Positions 60,301 through 64,000 of a DNA stretch of 64,000 nt are shown here, piece after piece (position 1 is the first letter of the stretch; each line of letters starts with the position of its first letter). This stretch comes from Apostichopus japonicus. Lineage: Eukaryota; Echinodermata; Holothuroidea; Aspidochirotida; Stichopodidae. A program made the translations under genes and the position numbers. A model generated the notes under the pieces. That model had not been told where the DNA came from, searched no databases, and saw only the letters and a program-made list of their open reading frames with translations. Location: contig NC_092579.1 of assembly GCF_037975245.1 (NCBI RefSeq), positions 4,550,001-4,614,000 of the forward strand, in the 5' to 3' direction.

Positions 60301-63251
60301 GTGTGACTTGTGTGAGTACTTGTCACATGACTTGAAACCAATAATAAGTCATCTGATTGTATAGTGATTATAGTGATGAGTACCAACACCATCTATCTCC
60401 CTTGTGTTTGCCCTTAGGTTTAATTTGGTTTCCCTGATTTTATGCAAGCTTCTCTAAACTTTCCCTCTGGTTACCTTTCATATCAATGACAGAGTTATTT
60501 TTCTCTATTCTCATACATAAAGTTATGTTTTTCTATTATTATAATATGATTCCTGTTACTTAGTATACTCTATATACTATGTATACATACTCTCTATATA
60601 TTAATCTATATATTACTCTTTATATTACTCTGTATATTACTATATATCTTACTCTACATCTATATATACTATTTACATATGCATATTTACATATACTATT
60701 TACATATACCATTTACATGTACTTTATACTATTTACATACTCTATATATTAATACTCTATATATACTCTATATATATTCTATATATACACTCTATATATA
60801 CTCTATATATTAATACTCTATATATACTCTATATATTACTCTATATATACTTTATACTCTATTTATTACTATATATATTACTTATAACTCTAAACATAAT
60901 ACTCTATATATATACTCTTGATATAAATACTCTATATATGTACTCTATATTTGTTTTCCACTTTCATTTGTACTGCACCACTGCTTTGATAATGAATGAA
61001 TTGACTTGAATTAAGCGATACCACATTTCAGTACAATTAAAGGTGAAGTGACGATGTCAAAAAGATGATGTGCATGCATGGTAGAGGAGCCAAACTAGTT
61101 ATAACAGTCTCCGCCTCCACAAGTACCATACCTGTCTCGTTTTTCAAAGCAACATTTCAGACTTCAGTCCAATAATTCTGTATAATTCATTGCCTCAGGT
61201 CACAAGTCATTCAATAATGACGTGACTGTGAAGGGAGACATCACCCTGGACGATGGTGAGAGAGTGAACTGTGAGGATCTGACAGATTTACCGTCGGTAA
61301 TCCTACTGTCTACGGGAGAGCAAACGATGTACGCATCCGATGTCTGGTTCAGCGGTAAAGTGCAGGTACTCGGTAATCTAACGTTGGATGGTCTCATGCA
61401 CAACTTGGAAGGATCTATTTACCTGTCGGAAGGGGTCGTCCGGGGCTCGGACCTGATCTACGACTTTGATCTTAGCTCGTTGGTCACCTTGAACGGTAAA
61501 CAAAATATAACGGGTAAGATGGAACAACTTTGCTCTCTTTTCTCTTTCATAATTAAACATGATATTGATGCCGTGTGGATCAGATAAGATATGAATATAG
61601 CTCACTTTGAACTTTCATCTGTATCTGTTTTGACATAACGATAGCAGTCTCCCTCTGTTGTTATAACTTTGTTACCTCTTGGTACTGACTTCACATTATA
61701 GCACCACTCTATGGTAAATTGTCCCACCCCCCACCTCCCCCCCCGGCCACTAGCATCTCCACCGCACTCCTAATCGCTTCATCCCACCTCTTGCGATGAC
61801 ACAAAAGTATCATATCTATAATTGGAATATCAAATCAGGAATCAAAATTTGCCATGGAAGTATTAATAGCATAGCATAAAGTTATGGAATTGAATTTTCT
61901 TGTCGAGGAAATGCAACATTTGTTCTACTCAGTTGTGCCTATAAACCTCTGACTCATTATGTCATTCAATAATCATGTACTTCCAAGTATTACTATATCG
62001 TTAATGGTCCATAATATGATTTATTTTTAAGCATCGAACATCCGTTGAATTCGTCTCTATCTTTAGGTACAAAAATTTTCCATAAACCAGTTACGGTGTT
62101 TGGGAATATGAGTTGCACAGATGTCAATGTCACCGGGTATCTCCAGGACATTCAACCCGATGAATTTTATTATTATGCTGTGCTTAATGACAGCGACCGT
62201 ACCATCGAGGGACAGAAATCGTTTTCTTCGATGACAGGTAAATATGCAAGACAGCAGCATGAGACTGTAGTCTTCTATAGTAAATGAAACTTACACAAAA
62301 ACCTGCTGATGACCAAATAATGAAACTTTGGATAATGTTATATTCCTAGTTGTAGCACAATGTACCCACAACTCACATTTGGAGCTAGCTTTGGATTTTT
62401 GTCAGTCGTACTAAAACTAGTACTAAGGCATACGGGCGAGGTAGGTAGAATCACAAAGCACGTAATAACCGACATAAATTTTGTCTCTGAATCAAAGATA
62501 ATGGCATTGCATCGTCATTCCTTGCAGAAACCTGAATGCCTGGCAACATTTAGCTGTATTGTGAAACTATTTACAAGTCAAAATAATAGAAAATATGTCT
62601 TAATACTTTTGAAGTGAATATCAAACTAGATAATTTGATGCAAAGTATGAAAAAATTGCAACATATTGCTTTTAAAAAAACCCAAATGAGACACCAATGT
62701 TTCAATGAGAAGAACTTCATTTGCTACCTTTAACATTGTGTACTGACTGGTTTTAGGGTTCACTGGCAGTCATAAATTGTAAATTAAACTTCAAGGGTGA
62801 GTATGTTTCTTGAATATTTTATTCTTGTAGCAAATGAGTGATCTTGTTAGTTTCTTTCAGACAAGCCTTTTTGGTACATTTTACTGCTTGCTCTGTAAAA
62901 GTCTGGTCATCTTTGTCATAGTTCCCAATTTGAAATCAGCTCTCGACATTTACCTTCAAAATTTGAGCTGTAATACTGATTTTACATTTTTCCAATACAT
63001 ATTTTTATTAATTTAGCAATGAAGTGAATATTTCTATTTTGTGTTAGAAAAGTAGTTTTTTTCCTATCATACAAAGTTGATTTTTAAGAGGATTTTATAA
63101 TCAAAACAAGTTTCCAGGTAAATGTTTATCCACATGGTTTTATTTTCGACAGTCAAGGACAACTTGAACGTGACCGGCACAGTTGATGGAGTTGACCTGG
63201 AAGTCTTTGATAATACTGTTGTTACTTTAGACGGAAACCAAGAAATTACTG
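45342..63251 (+). CDS. Secreted EAR-propeller protein with C-terminal beta-rich repeats (partial, 18 exons)
   Basis: Exons: 45342-45591, 47461-47646, 48021-48300, 49198-49370, 50279-50437, 50815-50921, 51753-51972, 53099-53260, 53380-53556, 55115-55408, 56215-56447, 56622-56814, 58025-58261, 58624-58791, 59690-59905, 61199-61513, 62067-62237, 63153-63251; the gene runs off the window. Phases agree throughout (about 1213 codons). An in-frame ATG at 45273 exists, but 45342 starts a clean signal peptide (MPLFLVILVALSGLSSS). A furin-type RFKR site ends exon 1, implying a propeptide of about 60 residues. Exons 2-7 (about residues 84-458) hold seven EAR units such as FYLDGEHFLIRGQY and FDYEGETYLVITNL, enough for a seven-bladed propeller as in LGI and TSPEAR proteins. 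Exons 9-18 carry repeats of the form 'VDGTVNGLDIS...L..DQTISG' with many N-glycosylation sites. Ligand unknown. Confidence 0.85.
45650..46095 (+). repeat. Minisatellite in EAR-gene intron 1, about 40 bp units
   Basis: About ten irregular units built on TTTCATAGCATCTTAGGTGTTACAGAGATGTATGTA, some truncated. It starts shortly after the exon 1 donor. Confidence 0.9.
48601..48928 (-). mobile_element. tRNA-derived SINE, copy 1
   Basis: Reading the minus strand, the head has an A-box-like TGGTCAAATGGTTTA and a B-box-like GGTTTAAGTCC. A conserved middle (ACGTTGTGTCCTTG.GCAAGGCACTTTATC, CTCTTCACCCAGG) follows, then a 3' ATTATTAT tail. The layout matches tRNA-derived SINEs with the central domain common in marine invertebrates. 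It lies in intron 3 of the EAR gene, antisense to it. Confidence 0.75.
49408..49716 (-). mobile_element. tRNA-derived SINE, copy 2
   Basis: Same order as copy 1: head with GTGGCCAATTGGCTAAGGCG and GGTTGGATTCC, middle with GTTGTGTCCTTGGGCAAGA and CTCTCTCCACCCAGG, and tail AAGCGCTTTGAGACC...ACTATATAAATATC. Nearly full length, in intron 4, also antisense to the EAR gene. Confidence 0.8.
51528..51775 (+). repeat. 135 bp tandem duplication across the exon 7 acceptor of the EAR gene
   Basis: TTGCCAGATGATG...TTTCATTTATTCACAG plus the first bases of exon 7 occur twice, with acceptor AGs at 51616-51617 and 51751-51752. The true exon begins TATCCTGAAGTTGTCC; the upstream copy begins TAACCTGAAGTTGTCC. 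Exon 6 ends in phase 0, so splicing to the upstream copy would put TAA directly in frame. Confidence 0.95.
53609..55065 (+). repeat. 96 bp minisatellite in EAR-gene intron 9, derived from the exon 10 acceptor
   Basis: About 15 units. Each contains ACTCCCATTAG|GTTACACAGTC (acceptor-like) and then CTAGAGTACATTGATGTC and AGCACCATTATT.GTAATAAC. This parallels the start of true exon 10 (AG|GTTTAACAGTCTTCCAGAG, then GATGTCACAGACACCACCAT, then GGTAACATCAGCACCATT). Six or seven central units (about 53.95-54.6 kb) are identical. The unit is 32 codons long, so one frame stays open on each strand, giving a long false ORF; it is not the frame exon 10 uses. Confidence 0.95.
55668..55760 (+). repeat. GGTAT pentanucleotide microsatellite
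   Basis: About 18 imperfect units of GGTAT / GGTAC in intron 10. Confidence 0.9.
57852..57967. repeat. Long inverted repeat (hairpin), arms about 45 bp
   Basis: AAGTAAGTTGGCCTGACGTT...CAGGATCTTCTTCAA (57852-57898) is mirrored by TTGAAGAAGATCCTG...AACGTCAGGCCAACTTACT (57924-57967), with only a base or two unmatched and a loop of about 25 bp. It lies in intron 12, 60 bp before exon 13. Confidence 0.95.
60047..60305 (+). repeat. 24 bp minisatellite in EAR-gene intron 15
   Basis: About ten units of GTGTGTGATATTAATGTGACATAT. Because 24 is divisible by three, frames stay open on both strands; no protein is implied. Confidence 0.95.
60560..60960. repeat. ACTCTATATAT-rich low-complexity tract
   Basis: About 400 bp of irregular TACTCTATATA words in intron 15. 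No coding content. Confidence 0.85.
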
Positions 63252-64000
63252 GTAAGATATCCACACAAGTATTTATTATCAAACGCTAAAAAGTAAGCAG
63301 AAGTTTATCTTGTTTTTTTTTGCCTCGGTTCTAGAGGTGGTGGTGGTGGGGAGGAGCCAATTTGAGAAGGATTACTTGACATGGTTGTCAGTGTTGTTAA
63401 TATTTCTTTGCCAATATGTATTGTGGGTGGTGGGGGTGGGGTGGATGGGTGGGTTATACGTATTGGGTTGTTGTGTGGGCGGATATAAGTGTTACTGTTT
63501 TCTTGTATTGTCCTCTTTATTTACTTATGGGAGTGCTATACTAGACAAGCCCTCTGGATTTTTTTTGGAGTACTTCCTTTCACAATTTTCCCTGTTGTTG
63601 ATATGTTTTGTCACTTAGTTAACTTCTCTGTATTTATATTGTGAAGAAACAAATAAATGAAATGAAATATATATTAAGCAAATTTATTTTTGAAAACAGC
63701 ATAAACTGGGGATTACTCATGCTTATATGCTCATCTAATCTTCTTTTGAGTTCCTTCCTATATTCTGTATTGTACTATTTTAATTTTCTTTATATCAACA
63801 TTAAGTTTTGACTTAAGACTTTTGACTTAAGACTTTTGACTTAAGGTTTGACTTAAGTTTTGGCTCAAAGTAAATTGTGTCAGAAACTCAGACAACTCGG
63901 CTATAGACAAGTTCAAAGCTGACTAAAATTTAGACTAATTTTCAAACTTAGTTTGCCACTCCTCGGTAAATATCCCAAAGCTTGACTCCATAGTTATAAA
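63252..64000 (+). other. Start of EAR-gene intron 18
   Basis: Begins with donor GTAAGA. Contains a GT-rich tract at about 63,420-63,480 and short repeats of TTTTGACTTAAGAC at 63,800-63,860. No further exon is recognised before the window ends. Confidence 0.6.

Overview
This is eukaryotic, intron-rich, AT-biased DNA from an invertebrate animal. Genes are split into short exons with GT/AG borders, and introns are full of minisatellites, SINE and LINE remnants and small inverted-repeat transposons. The gene content (adenylosuccinate lyase, an IFIT-like TPR protein, a large secreted EAR-propeller protein) and scattered AGGCCTA-type words fit a deuterostome invertebrate, most likely an echinoderm and perhaps a sea cucumber. 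That assignment is inference.

Layout. (1) 0.8-2.65 kb, plus strand: the 3' exons of a gene whose product resembles the repetitive SAMD3-like family. An array of CAGTCTAA-type repeats and a possible transposon terminus follow at about 4.1-4.4 kb. (2) 4.4-11.3 kb: no gene; transposon fragments, a truncated non-LTR retrotransposon and a long TA microsatellite. (3) 11.4-12.8 kb: an intronless IFIT-like TPR gene. (4) 13.147-21.481 kb: a candidate 8.3 kb DNA transposon with CACTCTAA termini. It holds, on the minus strand, a C2H2 zinc-finger exon and decayed exons of a second SAMD3-like gene, with an RT fragment and a MITE nested inside. (5) 21.5-27.3 kb: AT-rich sequence, then a stack of nested hAT-like elements ending next to the next gene. 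(6) 27.344-38.902 kb: a complete ten-exon adenylosuccinate lyase gene. (7) 38.9-45.2 kb: no gene; a LINE end and two related MITEs with a TTAA target. (8) 45.34 kb to beyond the right edge: 18 exons of a secreted protein with a signal peptide, a furin-type site, seven EAR repeats (one beta-propeller) and then about ten copies of an unnamed beta-rich repeat carried mostly on phase 1-1 exons.

The genes do not form a pathway. ADSL is a housekeeping purine enzyme, the IFIT-like gene suggests innate immunity, and the EAR gene encodes an extracellular protein. Two themes stand out. First, both SAMD3-like genes are followed by subterminal-repeat arrays and CACT-type ends, which suggests that the family is transposon cargo. 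Second, three separate exon borders (ADSL exon 8, EAR-gene exons 7 and 10) have been copied in tandem into the adjoining intron, giving decoy splice sites. One of them has expanded into a 15-copy, 96 bp minisatellite that is open in one frame on each strand.
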